Origin: Poa pratensis
Lineage: Eukaryota; Streptophyta; Magnoliopsida; Poales; Poaceae
DNA length: 64,000 nt
Direction: 5' to 3'
NCBI GenBank assembly: GCA_947311845.1
Contig: CAMZMU010000080.1
Span: forward strand, 48,220,381-48,284,380
Positions 10,752 through 21,941 of the stretch are shown piece by piece. The position numbers and the translations under genes are program-made. The stretch's first letter is position 1; the number at the start of each line of letters is the position of its first letter. The notes below the pieces were generated by a model. The model was not told the DNA's origin. It made no database searches and worked only from the letters and a program-made list of their open reading frames with translations.

Positions 10752-13073
10752 ACTACCTCCTCTACGCGGAATCGAGCACCGCATCGACCTTGTTCCCGGC
10801 GCACCGCTACCAAACCACGCTCCTTACCGCACCAACCCCGAAGAGACAAAGGAGATCGAGCGGCAAATACAAGAACTTCTTGCCATGGGACACATCCGCG
10901 AGAGCTTGAGTCCGTGTGCCGTGCCCGTCATCTTGGTACCCAAGCACGACAACACTCTTCGCCTTTGCATGGATTGTCGCCCCATCAATGCCATAACCGT
11001 TCGGTATCGCCATCCTATCCCTCGACTTGATGACATGCTTGATGAGCTTTGTGGTTCCGCGATATTCTCCAAAATTGATCTTAAAAGTGGATATCACCAA
11101 ATAAGAATGTGTGAAGGTGATGAATGGAAGACCGCATTTAAAACAAAGATTGGTCTTTATGAATGGCTTGTCATGCCTTTTGGTCTTTACAATGCACCTT
11201 CTACTTTTATGCGTCTCATGAATCATGTTTTGCGTCCTTTCATTGGAAAATTTGTTGTGGTATACTTTGACGACATCCTTATCTATAGCAAGTCTTTGGA
11301 AGAGCACACTTCTCATGTTGCTCAAGTTTTGTTGGTTCTTCGCAATGAAAAGCTTTATGCAAACCTTTCTAAGTGCACTTTTGCCACCAACAAATTTGTT
11401 TTCTCGGGTTTTGTTGTTTTTTCGGATGGTGTTGAAGTCGATGAAGCAAAGATACACGCAATTCGGACATGGCCTTTTCTGATGTCACTTGAGGAGTTGA
11501 GACGTTTTCTTGGTTTTGCCGGATTTTACCACCGTTTCATCAAGGATTTTTCCACAATTGCTTGCCCCCTCCATGAATTTACAAAGAAGAATGTACCTTT
11601 CGTTTGGGGCAACGCACATGATTTTGCTTTCAATGAGCTCAAGCGGTTATTAACCGAAGCGCCACTCCTTGCCCTTCCGGATTTTTCTAAGACATTTGAG
11701 ATTGAATGTGATGCAAGTGGATTGGGCATTGGTGGAGTGCTTATGCAAAATGGTAGACCCATCGCATACCATAGTGAGAAACTAGATGGAGATCGCTTGA
11801 ATTACCCCATTTACGACAAAGAGTTATTTGCTTTGGTTCGTGTTTTGGATGTGTGGCAACATTACCTTCGTCCTAAGGAATTTGTCATTCATTCCGACCA
11901 TGAATTCTTGAAATATTTGAAAAGTCAAACAAATTTGAACAAAAGACATGCTAAGTGGGTTGAGTTCATAGAGTCTTTCACCTTTGTAATCAAATACAAG
12001 AAAGGTATAGACAATGTGGTCGCGGATGCTCTATCCCGCAAGACCAACCTACTTACACGTCTTGACATCCGCGACAAGACCTACGCCATGCTCTCCACCA
12101 ACTACTATTGGCCACGAATGAAGCGTGACGTGGAACGCCTAGTTCGACGATGTTCTACGTGTCTCAAAGCTAAGTCTACTCTAAACTCTCATGGCTTATA
12201 TACACCTTTGCCTATTCCACATCACCCATGGTCCGATATAGCTATGGATTTTGTCTTAGGACTCCCACGCACTAAAACAAACAAGGATTCCATCTTTGTC
12301 GTCATTGATCGCTTCTCTAAAATGGCACACTTTATACCTTGCAACAAGAGCGACAATGCTTCACACATTGCTACTTCGTTTTTCAGGGAAATCGTCCTTC
12401 TTCATGGCGTGCCAAAGACCATTGTGTCGGATCGTGACACCAAGTTCGTGAGCTATTTTTGGAAGACTTTGATGGCCAAGATGGGAATCAAGCAACTATT
12501 CTCCACCGCATACCACCCTCAAACCGATGGCCAAACCGAAGTGCTGAACCGAAGCCTATCTACACTCCTTCGTGTGTTGATCAAACCCAACTTCACCGCG
12601 CAACAAGGAGAACACCCTTCGAGGTCGTCTATGGCTACAACCCCTACACCGCGCTCGACATGCTACAACTTCCACTCCGTGAGCAAGTTAACATGGACTT
12701 CGACGAGCGAGCCGGTTACATGAAGAAGCTCCATGAGGAAACAAGATCTACACTCGAGAAGCACAAGAAAGACCATGCTACGAAGATGAACAAACACAAG
12801 CGCGCCATGATATTTGAATAAGGAGACCTTGTTTGGCTACACATTCGCAAAGACCACTTTCCGGATGCAAGGATGTCTAAGCTTCACCCTCATGGAAATG
12901 GACCTTTCAAGGTTATCAAGCGCATCAGTGACAATGCCTACAAGATCGACATCTCCCACTCCAAACACTTGGTCCATGACACCTTCAACGTCGCCGACCT
13001 ATCGCCATACCTTGGACCATCAAGCGATGAGGATGACCAAGAGTCGAGGACGACTCTTTTCCAAGGGGGGAGA
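10752..13073 (+). pseudogene. pol: Gypsy L pol: RT, RNase H, integrase (5'-truncated, damaged)
   Basis: The sequence opens inside the linker before RT. The main frame (from 10885) carries the RT core with [11 protein letters not shown] near 11268. RNase H follows with [13 protein letters not shown], and then the integrase core with [20 protein letters not shown] and the catalytic Glu in [11 protein letters not shown]. Compared with copy I, about 80 residues are missing in frame between RNase H and integrase. That deletion removes both His of the HHCC zinc finger while keeping RCSTCLKAK. Near 12600 a further deletion shifts the frame. A Glu codon has become TAA near 12820. The C-terminal part ends in ESRTTLF at the PPT. 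There is no chromodomain. The copy is non-functional. Confidence 0.9.
13039..13073 (+). other. AGGA hairpin and PPT of gypsy L
   Basis: AAGAGTCG-AGGA-CGACTCTT (13039-13058) forms an 8-bp stem. The purine tract AAGGGGGGAGA (13063-13073) follows directly before the LTR. The hairpin also codes for the last residues of pol (ESRTTLF). The G-run is 6 bases, so pol stops at the TGA formed by the first three bases of the LTR. Confidence 0.85.
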
Positions 13074-14040
13074 TGATGTAGCCCGACCTACGTCTCCTAC
13101 AACAAGTGGCCCGATGACAAGAGCAAGAGTCAAAGCCCTCCATGATACGGTGAATTCACTCCTATCTATGTGTGATCTCGACACTCCTTTGAATGGTTTG
13201 CTACTTCATTCGGATACTTTGTGCATACTCAGGAACCACCTTGATGACGATCTTCAATGGAGTGAAGGAGATGACCAAGAGAAGACCCAAGAAGATGGCC
13301 AAGAAGAAGAGCGGGGAAAAGAAGCTGGAATTCCTGAAGAAGTGCCGGCCGGTACTACCGGGCCAGAGAGGCCGGTACTACCGCCGAGAAGCCAGACGGT
13401 ACTGGAATCGGAGCAATCCTAAGCGGTACTACCGGAATTAGTTCCGGTACTACCGGGCGTTCGCACGCCCGGTACTACCGGCCACTTCTGTCCGGTACTA
13501 CCGGCCTGGCGCGTGCCTGGGAGCAGATCTGGGTGTTGACCCATGTATTTCGTCCCCTTTGGGCCTAGACTATAAATAGGACCCCTCCATCTAGATCTAG
13601 GGTTAGACAATGATTTGGGATTAGAGTAGAGCCTTGCTCCTTCTTCTCAAAGTGTCTTTTTCCTCCTATGGAGATGAATCAAGACCTCCCCTTGTGGAGA
13701 TGAACCAAGGCCTCCTCTCGAGGAGAATATCCCTGCGTGAATACCAAGGCTTCCGCTTGTAGTTGCGATTACTTGCCGATCTTTCATCTTACGGTGGTTC
13801 TATCGGGTTGGTTTGATTGACCAATTGGACAGACAATCCTAAGAGTAAGGTGTGCTTGGGAGAGGAGAATTGGGGGCTACCCTCGGGGATTTGTTACCAA
13901 TTGAGTCTTGCCGAGTTGCTACTTGCTATTTACCCTTGTGTGTTGATTTCCCCTCTTGTGTTCTTCGTGTTCATCCGGAGTTCTTCGTGTTCATCGTTCC
14001 CTTCGCCCAAATCCGTGAAAATCGGGACCAACCTATATCA
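13074..14040 (+). mobile_element. Gypsy L 3' LTR
   Basis: The 967-bp LTR runs from TGATGTAG to CTATATCA. U3 starts with the GPMTRARVKALHD coding tail. It then carries CGGTACTACCG palindromes (about 13350-13510) and a TATA box, TATAAATA, at 13571-13578. The following sequence is copia-like. Confidence 0.85.
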
Positions 14041-14249
14041 CTATGCCTACTGTATTTTAATCCTGCTGTCTACTACAATTATGACTGCTGCTTTTATTTT
14101 ACTGCTGCTATTATTTCACTACTGCTACTGCTATAAAAATGTTGCTACTGATAAACTGTGTCGAGCAAGTCTATTTTCAGGTGCAGCTGAACTGACAATT
14201 CATCTGTTAAGGCTTATAAATATTCTTTGGCTCCCCTTGTGTTGAATCG
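14041..14249 (+). mobile_element. Fragment resembling the 3' part of an Angela/BARE-type copia LTR
   Basis: The T/A-rich CTGCTACTGC-type stretch followed by AATATTCTTTGGCTCCCCTT is, from memory, typical of the 3' part of Triticeae Angela/BARE/WIS LTRs. No coding sequence is present. The identification was not checked by alignment. Confidence 0.6.
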
Positions 14250-14313
14250 GAGCACACTTCTCATGTTGCTCAAGTTTTGTTGGTTCTTCGCAATGAAAAG
14301 CTTTATGCCAATC
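14250..14313 (+). pseudogene. 64-bp scrap of gypsy reverse transcriptase
   Basis: This piece matches the RT segment just after the YFDD motif in copies L (from about 11306) and F (from about 19914). It reads through AAGCTTTATGC and is joined directly to the start of an LTR at 14314. The direct fusion points to an internal deletion that removed the rest of pol. Confidence 0.8.
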
Positions 14314-15112
14314 TGATGTAGTGCAACATAGGCACACAACACCAACATCATCAAATGGCCCAATGACAAGATCAAGAGTCAAGACTCTCCATGATAAGGT
14401 GACCTCACTCCAATCTATGTGTGATCTCGACACTCCTTTGAATGGTTTGCTACTTCATTCGGATACTTTGTGCATACTCAGGAACAACCTTGATGACGAC
14501 CCACAATGGGGTGAAGGAGATGAGCAAGAGAAGGTCCAAGATGATGCAGAAGATGACCAAGAGAAGACCCAAGAAGATGGCCAAGAAGAAGAAGAAGAGC
14601 GGGAAAAAGAAGCTGGAAATCCTGAAAAAGTGTCGGCTATAAATAGCTGCCCCTTCTCCCCTAGGGTTAGGGTTAGACTATGATTTGGGATTAGAGTAGA
14701 GCCTTGCTCCTTCTTCTCAAAGTGTCTCTTTCCTCCTATGGAGATGAATCAAGGCCTCCCCTTGTGGAGATAAATCAAGGCCTCCCCTTGTGGAGAAGAT
14801 CCCTTCATGGATACCAAAGCATCCTCTTGTAGTTGCGATTACTTGCTAATCTTCCCTCTTGTAGTGGCTAGATTGGATTGGTTGGATTGACCAATTGGAC
14901 AAACAATCCTAAGAATAATGTGTGCTTGGGAGAGGAGAATTGGGGGCTACCCTCGGGGATTTGTTACCAATTAAGTCTTGCCGAGTTGCTACTTGCTATT
15001 TATCCTTGCTTTGAGTGTTTCCCCACTTGTGTGTTCTTGAGTTCATCCCGTGTTCTTAGTGTTCATCGTTCCCTCCGCACAAATCCGTGAAAATCGGGAC
15101 CAACCTATATCA
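14314..15112 (+). mobile_element. Gypsy LTR lacking the palindrome array
   Basis: The 799-bp LTR runs from TGATGTAG to CTATATCA and is related to the L LTR. It has the GPMTRSRVKTLHD tail and TATAAATA at 14638-14645, but the CGGTACTACCG array upstream of TATA is deleted, which accounts for most of its shorter length. Flanking bases (CAATC and GTATC) do not form a TSD. Confidence 0.8.
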
Positions 15113-15501
15113 GTATCCGTTGTTAGTACTTTATGTCATTGTTGCAACTTGTTATGCTTAATGCACTTAGGGCCCGAGTGTCATGATTTCAGATCTGAAC
15201 ATGTTATTGAATCATGAGGATAATTATTGTTTTAGATCATATCTGCAAGTTCTTTACACATATAATTGTCCGGAACCCGAGGCCCCGAGTGTCATGATTT
15301 CAGATCTGAACATGTTATTGAATCATGAGGATAATTATTGTTTTAGATCATATCTGCAAGTTCTTTACACATATAATTGTCCGGAACCCGAGGCCCCAAA
15401 GTGACAACAATTGGGATAACCGGAGGGGATGGCTGTAATGTGAGGATCACATGTGTTCACGGAGTGTTAATGCTTTGCTCTGGTGCTTTATTAATTGAGC
15501 A
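15113..15501 (+). mobile_element. Fragment resembling the 5' part of an Angela/BARE-type copia LTR
   Basis: Sequence around TCATTGTTGCAACTTGTTATG and GGGCCCGAGTGTCATGATTT recalls the 5' half of Triticeae Angela/BARE LTRs. It lies to the right of the fragment resembling the 3' part (14041-14249), so the order is scrambled. It ends at a CCTTAA-type junction with the gypsy LTR fragment at 15502. Confidence 0.6.
15173..15394 (+). repeat. 111-bp tandem duplication
   Basis: Two head-to-tail copies, 15173-15283 and 15284-15394, are identical as far as I can see. The period is divisible by three, so an open frame of two identical 37-residue units appears; I regard it as chance. The lack of divergence implies a recent duplication. 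Confidence 0.9.
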
Positions 15502-15704
15502 CCTTAAGAGTAAGGTGTGTTTGGGAGAGGAGAATTGGGGGCTACCTTGGGGCTTGTTACCAATTGAATCTTGCTAAGTTGCTACTTGCTATTTATCCTT
15601 GATTTGGTGTTTTCCCCTCTTTGTGTTCTTGTGTTCATCCCTTGTTCTTCGTGTTCATCGTTCCCTCCACCCAAATCCATGAAAATCGGGACCAACCTAC
15701 ATCA
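15502..15704 (+). mobile_element. Gypsy F 5' LTR, only the 3' end remains
   Basis: The last 203 bp of a gypsy LTR, from TTAAGAGTAAGG to CTACATCA, are followed by an initiator-Met PBS (TGGTATCAGAGC at 15708-15719). This fixes it as the 5' LTR of element F. Confidence 0.85.
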
Positions 15705-16914
15705 TATGGTATCAGAGCTCTAGGTTGCCACGGATTTGATTTGTGTTTCCACCACAATCCACCAAATTTTTCTTTGTTTTTGAGAAATTCGAAAATTTCC
15801 ACCAAAAATAGCCTTTCCTTGATTCGAGCCGATCTGTCGATTCGTTGCGTTTTTTGTAGTTTTTGTCCATGGATCTGTTGCTCTAGGACCCCCTCCACCT
15901 TTGTTTGCGTTCCCTAGCCTTAATTTTGCCAATTTCCCATGAATTTGAGGATTTTTCGAGCTCAATTTCCGCCCAAATCGCGACGAAGAACTCTAGATTT
16001 CGGGTCCACCGGTACTACCGGCTGGACCTTCGGTACTACCGGAGCTGCGCGCACGACCGGTACTACCGGCACAGATCGAGCGGTACTACCGCCGGGCAGG
16101 ATTTTCAGAGCAGTTTTTCCTTTTCCTCGGTTCGTTTTGGCATGTCCTCTTTGTGTGTTGAGTCCTTTTCCGGTGTGATCATCATCAACAAGCTTCTGTA
16201 GGAGCTTCATCAATGCCAAGCGACGACGCCGCCAAGGACTCGACTTTTCCCCGACATCGTAATCCGTTGTGAGCCTTTCTTCCTTTCGCGTACCTTGACC
16301 TATCGGACTAGCTCTTTGATATTGCGGGGCATTGCACTTGTTCGAGTGATTGTCTTGAAGTATTGGCGAGTGTGTATCGTTAGAGATCTTGGCACTAGCA
16401 AAAGAGAAGGAATCATCGTCAAAAATCAAAAAAAAGAAGAGAAAAGAAAAGAACATGAGCAGTGCCAAGTATCATCTCTTGTAGGTTGCGACAAAGCTTA
16501 TACCGCCAAAGTGAGTGAGTGTGTAACACTTGTGCAAATCCGTTGCCCATCAAAAGCAATTGAGCTAGCGTCCCTCTTGTTTGGGTGACATTTGAGCACG
16601 TAGTCTTCGTTAGGTTGTCTATCTTCGAGTGCTCGCCCTTTGGTCGCCCAACCCCATCATTCGCTTTTGTGTGTTTTCTTCATATTTGTGGTTGGAGTTT
16701 CTTTGGTAATTTGATCATTGTGGATTTTCTCTACCTTTGACAATATACTTTTCGTCGGATTTGCTTGTTTCGTTTGCCACTTCATACCTTCCTATCCTCA
16801 TAAGTGTGTGTGTTGGGTGTTAGAACCGGATTCTCTCCTCTCAAGCCACATTATACTTGGGATATAGTTTGTCTTGGTTTTTCCTTGCCACATATCTCAC
16901 TTGTTCTTGAGAAA
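15705..16914 (+). other. Gypsy F leader with PBS and palindrome array
   Basis: This is the untranslated leader between PBS and gag. At about 16008-16095 it carries four CGGTACTACCG palindromes, the same motif found in the U3 of related LTRs. The rest is non-coding and aligns with the leaders of K and I. Confidence 0.75.
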
Positions 16915-19900
16915 ATGTTTAGGGGAAGTACAAACGGAAGCTCAAGCTCGGATGATGAAATCCATGGTGGAGTTCGCGGTGATCATGGCTATGTCACACA
17001 AACGGAGTTTGTTGGTCTTCGCACCTTTTCGTGATGGCCTAGGACGCTACGAGCGCCGTCTTCAAGCTCAAGAGCCAACTTCAATGACCGCATGCATGAG
17101 CAAGAAGCATCTATGGAGCGGGTGACCGAAGCTCTCAACAACCTTGTGCGACAACGAGCTTCTTCTTCATCACGCTCAAGCCGTACAAGAAGCACCTCAA
17201 GGTCGACACAAGCACATCATGGACGTCATGAACCTCGACAAGAACGTCAACACAACCAAGGCGCGACGCCCATGAACGACCTCCTCCTAACGTTGAACAA
17301 CCACATGATCTTCACGCGAACAATGCCAATGCGCATCAAGAACAACCTCACCAAAATGATGACGTCGCGAGCGCATACCATCACCACCACCGCAACAACG
17401 TGATCGTCATGACCCATTGGCTAATGACAATGGCGTACCGGGTGCGAATGACTTTGGTGAACAAGGACGTCATCCCCGTCATCCTCCAAGGCCACGTCAT
17501 CAAAATCATGACAATGTGAACAATAATGAACAACACATTCATCGCCATGATCCTCGTCCTCGTCAAGACTTCCACATGATCGTCAACAACACCATCGTTC
17601 CGAGTCAAGTGATAACGAGTCAAGCCAACACAATGGTGATGGACTCAATCGAAGGAGACGTGGACGTGCATTCCCACGTGGTGCCCATGGCGACGACTAT
17701 GACAACTTGACAACGTCGCTTTGACATACCCAAGTTCTACGGCACAAGTGATCCGGAAGCTTACTTCTCATGGGTACTCAAGGTTGACAAGATCTTCCGT
17801 GTGCAACGCTTCTCCGACACAAGAAGGTTGCCTTAGCCTCGATGGAGTTTGAAGAGTATGCCCTCTTGTGGTGGGAACAACTACAAGATGCACGCATCGC
17901 TAACCACCAACAACCAATCACACTTGGGTTGAAATGAAAGAAACAATGTACAAGCGCTTCGTGCCAAGCCATTACACTAGAGACTTATACAAGAAGTTGC
18001 AAGAGTTGAAGCAAGGGTTGAAGTCGGTTGACGAGTACTATAAGAGATGGAAATCTCCATGATGAGAGCCAATGTCAACGAGTACGAAGAGCAATCCATG
18101 GCTCGCTTCATGAATGGCCTCAACTATCCAATCAAGAAGATTGTGGAGTTCCAACCATATGCCAACTTGGTTGAGCTAGTACATCAAGCAACAAAGGCCG
18201 AGCGTCACGTGCTTGAAGAGCTCAAATACCTCAAGACAAAGGCATTCTTCGCCAACAAGCCTTCTTCGTCAACACCTACACCTTCACAAGCTCTTCCTCA
18301 AGCAAACACACGAGGTCCTCCAAGAGTCTCTACATCGACACCTCAAGCGCCTCAACCTTTCAAGAAAGTACCTCCCTACCAAGGCGCCTCAAGGATCTTC
18401 GTCCGGCACAAGACTCTTGCAATGCTACAAGTGCGGAGGACAAGGGCACAAATCTTTTGAGTGCACCAACAAGAAGGTCATGATCATCAATGACATGGGA
18501 GAGTATGAATCTATGAGTGAAGATGAGTACAATGCTTTGAACAAGGTCGCCACAATGCAAAGTGCTCAAGAAGAAGAAAGTGAGATATATTGTGATGGCG
18601 ACAACAACCCTTCCTTGGTTGTGGCAAGAGCTTAACCACCAATGTTCAAGTGGAAGAAGACCAAAGATGCAACTTGTTTCAAACAAGAGCGGGAATCAAT
18701 GGAAAGTCCATCAAGGTCATCATAGATGGTGGAAGTTGCCACAACTTAGCGAGCAAGGAACTTTGTGATAAGCTCAACTTGAAGTTCAAGAAGCACCCAC
18801 ATCCTTACCATGTGCAATGGTTGAGTGATACCGGAGCCGTCAAGATTCAACACATGGTGCAAGTGTCCTTCAAGATTGGAGCCTATGAAGATACGTGGAT
18901 TGTGATGTTGTGCCTATGACCGTTTGTCACTTACTTCTTGGACGTCCTTGGCAATTTGATAAGGGTGCTATGCATGATGGAAGGACAAATTACTATAGCT
19001 TCAAGAACAACGACAAGACCTTCGTCCTTCGTCCCATGACACCAAGTCAAGTCATCGCCGACAACGCCAAGACTATTGCACGGGCACAACAAGATCGTTC
19101 GTCAAGTGAGATGAGTGGTGAGCGAGAGACCCACCATAAAGTGAGTGAGAGCCACAAGCCAAATGAGAGTGACACTTCAAAGAGAGTTCCCACAAAACTT
19201 ACACTATTTGCCACCAAGAGAGAGATGAGGGAGTTGAGAGAGAACCCATCCACCCTCCACTATGTGCTCATATGCAAGGGTGAAGTTTCTATGACTAACA
19301 CTTTCACAAACCTTCCTCCTTCTTTGTTGTCTCTTTTGAAGGACTTTGAAGATGTTTCCCTCAAGAAGTGCCACCGGGACTACCTCCTCTACGCGGAATC
19401 GAGCACCGCATCGACCTTGTTCCCGGCGCACCGCTACCAAACCGCGCTCCTTACCGCACCAACCCCGAGGAGACAAAGGAGATCGAGCGGCAAATACAAG
19501 AACTTCTTGCCATGGGACATATCCGCGAGAGCTTGAGTCCGTGCGCCGTGCCCGTCATCTTGGTACCCAAGCACGACAACACTCTTCGCCTTTGCATGGA
19601 TTGTCGCCCCATCAACGCCATCACCGTTCGGTATCGCCATCCTATCCCTCGACTTGATGATATGCTTGATGAGCTTTGTGGTTCCGCTATATTCTCCAAA
19701 ATTGATCTTAAAAGTGGATACCATCAAATAAGATGTGTGAAGGTGATGAATGGAAGACCGCATTTAAAACAAAGCTTGGTCTTTATGAATGGCTTGTCTT
19801 TCCAATGCACCTTCTACTTTTATGCGTCTCATGAATCATGTTTTGCGTCCTTTCATTGGGAAATTTGTTGTGGTATACTTTGACGACATCCTTATTATAG

Positions 19901-20264
19901 CAAATCTTTGGAAGAGCACACTTCTCATGTTGCTCAAGTTTTGTTGGTTCTTCGCAATGAAAAGCTTTATGCAAATCTTTCTAAGTGCACTTTTGCCACC
20001 AACAAACTTGTTTTCTTGGGTTTTGTTGTTTCTTCGGATGGAGTCGAAGTGATGAAGCAAAGATACAAGCAATTCGGACTTGGCCTTTTCCGATGTCACT
20101 TGAGGAGTTGAGACGTTTTCTTGGTTTTGCCGGATTTTACCGCCGTTTCATCAAGGATTTTTCCACAATTGCTTGCCCCTCCATGAACTTACAAAGAAAA
20201 ATGTACCTTTCATTTGGGGCAATGCACATGATTTTGCTTTCAATGAGCTCAAACGGTTATTAAC
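16915..20264 (+). pseudogene. Gypsy F gag-protease-RT, heavily frameshifted and 3'-truncated
   Basis: The start ATGTTTAGGGG at 16915 gives MFRGSTNGSSSS. Frames then change repeatedly through gag (near 17030, 17450, 17700 and 18050). The zinc knuckle CYKCGGQGHKSFEC lies near 18423-18462. Protease IIDGGSCHNLAS is near 18720. RT runs from about 19400 with YFDDILI near 19880, broken by further single-base losses. The copy ends inside the RT/RNase H linker at 20264, where element J sequence begins. It is a decayed Ty3/gypsy polyprotein with no coding potential left. Confidence 0.9.
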
Positions 20265-20410
20265 TTGCTGCACTGAGAAAATATCTTCGTAGAAAATAAT
20301 CATGCATTTTATGCCCAAAACATTTGCCGTGGCATGGCACAACATTTCAACCAGAAAACAAACAATAACCTTGCATTACAAGCGAACACAACACAAACAA
20401 ACAGACAAAC
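20265..20410 (-). mobile_element. Element J interior, left remnant
   Basis: This is AT-rich, non-coding sequence between the end of F and the solo LTR at 20411. It continues after the solo LTR at 20989, and the CAAAC target duplication shows that the two pieces were once contiguous. Confidence 0.55.
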
Positions 20411-20988
20411 TGATGAGGGCATCGTCGGCATCGTGTTGGTTGGTTGACACGCTAGGATATATTTAAATGATATGTAAAAGTCTAAGTTAGTGTTAACTAG
20501 GCCTCCGTGCCATGTTAGGCCGAACCCGCCATGGGTCGGTTTGTATCTAGGTCGAGTCCAACTAGGTTTAGGAGTCAATTAGGTTTCGGTTTGGGCATGT
20601 CCAACCGACTAGGTGTTTGGCCTCCTATATAAAGGAGCCAGCGGCTAGGGTTTTAGGGGGTTAAAAATTATGTAGAACTTTGTGTTCAAGGTTGCCTCCG
20701 TCCCAAGGGACCGGCATGTAAGACGGCGTCTCGGACGTTCGTCAAGTTATCCAGCAAATAGAGGCATGAGTGTTCTTGAATTTGTCAAGAGTTATCGTGC
20801 GTGGCGAGAAGGTCCTTGAATCTGTCAAGGGTTGTCGAGCTTGGCATGAGGCGTGGTGTTCATCATCTCGTTGCTCGTCGTGAGATTCGTTCTCTAGATT
20901 CTTCAGGTTGCGCGGATCGCTCCCGTGATTGGAAGGATAGTTATCCAGTGGTTCTTGCGGTGAAAGATCGGGCAAACAATTCATATCA
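20411..20988 (+). mobile_element. Solo LTR of the mini-element family, TSD CAAAC
   Basis: The 578-bp LTR runs from TGATGAGGGC to TTCATATCA and is flanked by CAAAC at 20406-20410 and 20989-20993. It is the reverse complement of the LTRs of the complete element at 21364-23216. TATATAAA lies at 20626-20633. It is an LTR-LTR recombination product inserted in element J. Confidence 0.92.
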
Positions 20989-21363
20989 CAAACAAACAAC
21001 CAAACAACAACAACCTCGCCGCCTCTCACCTACCAACACACAAGCGCCACTCGGGCTAACTAAACAAGGGTTCTATTCCGCTTGACGGCCTCTGGTAGTC
21101 GGTGGAGCGTGGCCGAGACGAAGAGTGGTCTCCACATCTCCATCTTCCGCGGGGCGGGGAATTACAGGCACGCCTTCGAGGATTATACCTCGCTCTTGGG
21201 GGTGCTGCTGAACTCGGGCTAGTGCTTGCGTCACAGATGCATCAAGACTGCGTTCCAGCAAATCATCTGGGAACGGGAGTCCTGTACCCTGGGCTTGCCC
21301 ATGGTCGTGGGTAGGTGGGTTCCTTGCTCGACTCAGTTACATGCGAGCAATACCAAGGTTGCG

Positions 21364-21905
21364 TGATACGAATTGTTTGCCCGATCTTTCACCGCAAGAA
21401 CCACTGGATAACTATCCTTCCAATCACGGGAGCGATCCGCGCAACCTGAAGAATCTAGAGAACGAATCTCACGACAAGCAACGAGATGATGAACACCACG
21501 CCTCACGCCAAGCTCGACAACCCTTGACAGATTCAAGGACCTTCTCGCCACGCACGATAACTCTTGATAGATTCAAGAACACTCATGCCTCTATTTGCTG
21601 GATAACTTGACGAACGTCCGAGATGCCGTCTTACACGCCGGTCCCTTGGGACGGAGGCAACCTTGAACACAAAGTTCTACATAATTTTTAACCCCCTAAA
21701 ACCCTAGTCGGTTGGACATGCCCAAACCGAAACCTAATTGACTCCTAAACCTAGTTGAACTCGACCTAGATACAAACCGACTCATGGCGGGTTCGGCCTA
21801 ACATGGCACGCAGGCCTAGTTAACACTACCTTAGACTTTTACATATCATTTAAATATGTCCTAGCGTGTCAACCAACCAACACGATGCCGACGATGCCCT
21901 CATCA
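21364..21905 (-). repeat. 3' LTR of the mini-element, TATA region deleted
   Basis: Compared with the 5' LTR, 36 bp are missing at a CCTAG direct repeat. The deletion removes the TTTATATA box present at 22994-23001. Confidence 0.88.
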
Positions 21906-21941
21906 TCCTCCCCTTCTTAGAGAGGCGTTGTCCTCAACGCC
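21906..21941 (-). other. PPT and AGGA hairpin of the mini-element
   Basis: The minus strand reads GGCGTTG-AGGA-CAACGCC (21924-21941, 7-bp stem), then five bases, then the purine tract AAGAAGGGGAGGA against the LTR. The loop equals that of the gypsy and LARD elements while the stem sequence differs completely. Confidence 0.85.

Noticed and set aside
13340..13510. Regularly spaced short repeats resembling a CRISPR array
   Set aside because: Units are 11-13 bp palindromes with irregular spacing in a plant LTR; no cas genes are present and the host is eukaryotic.
15183..15404. Open frame with two identical 37-residue units
   Set aside because: It results from a 111-bp tandem duplication in an LTR-like fragment; there is no sign of coding constraint.
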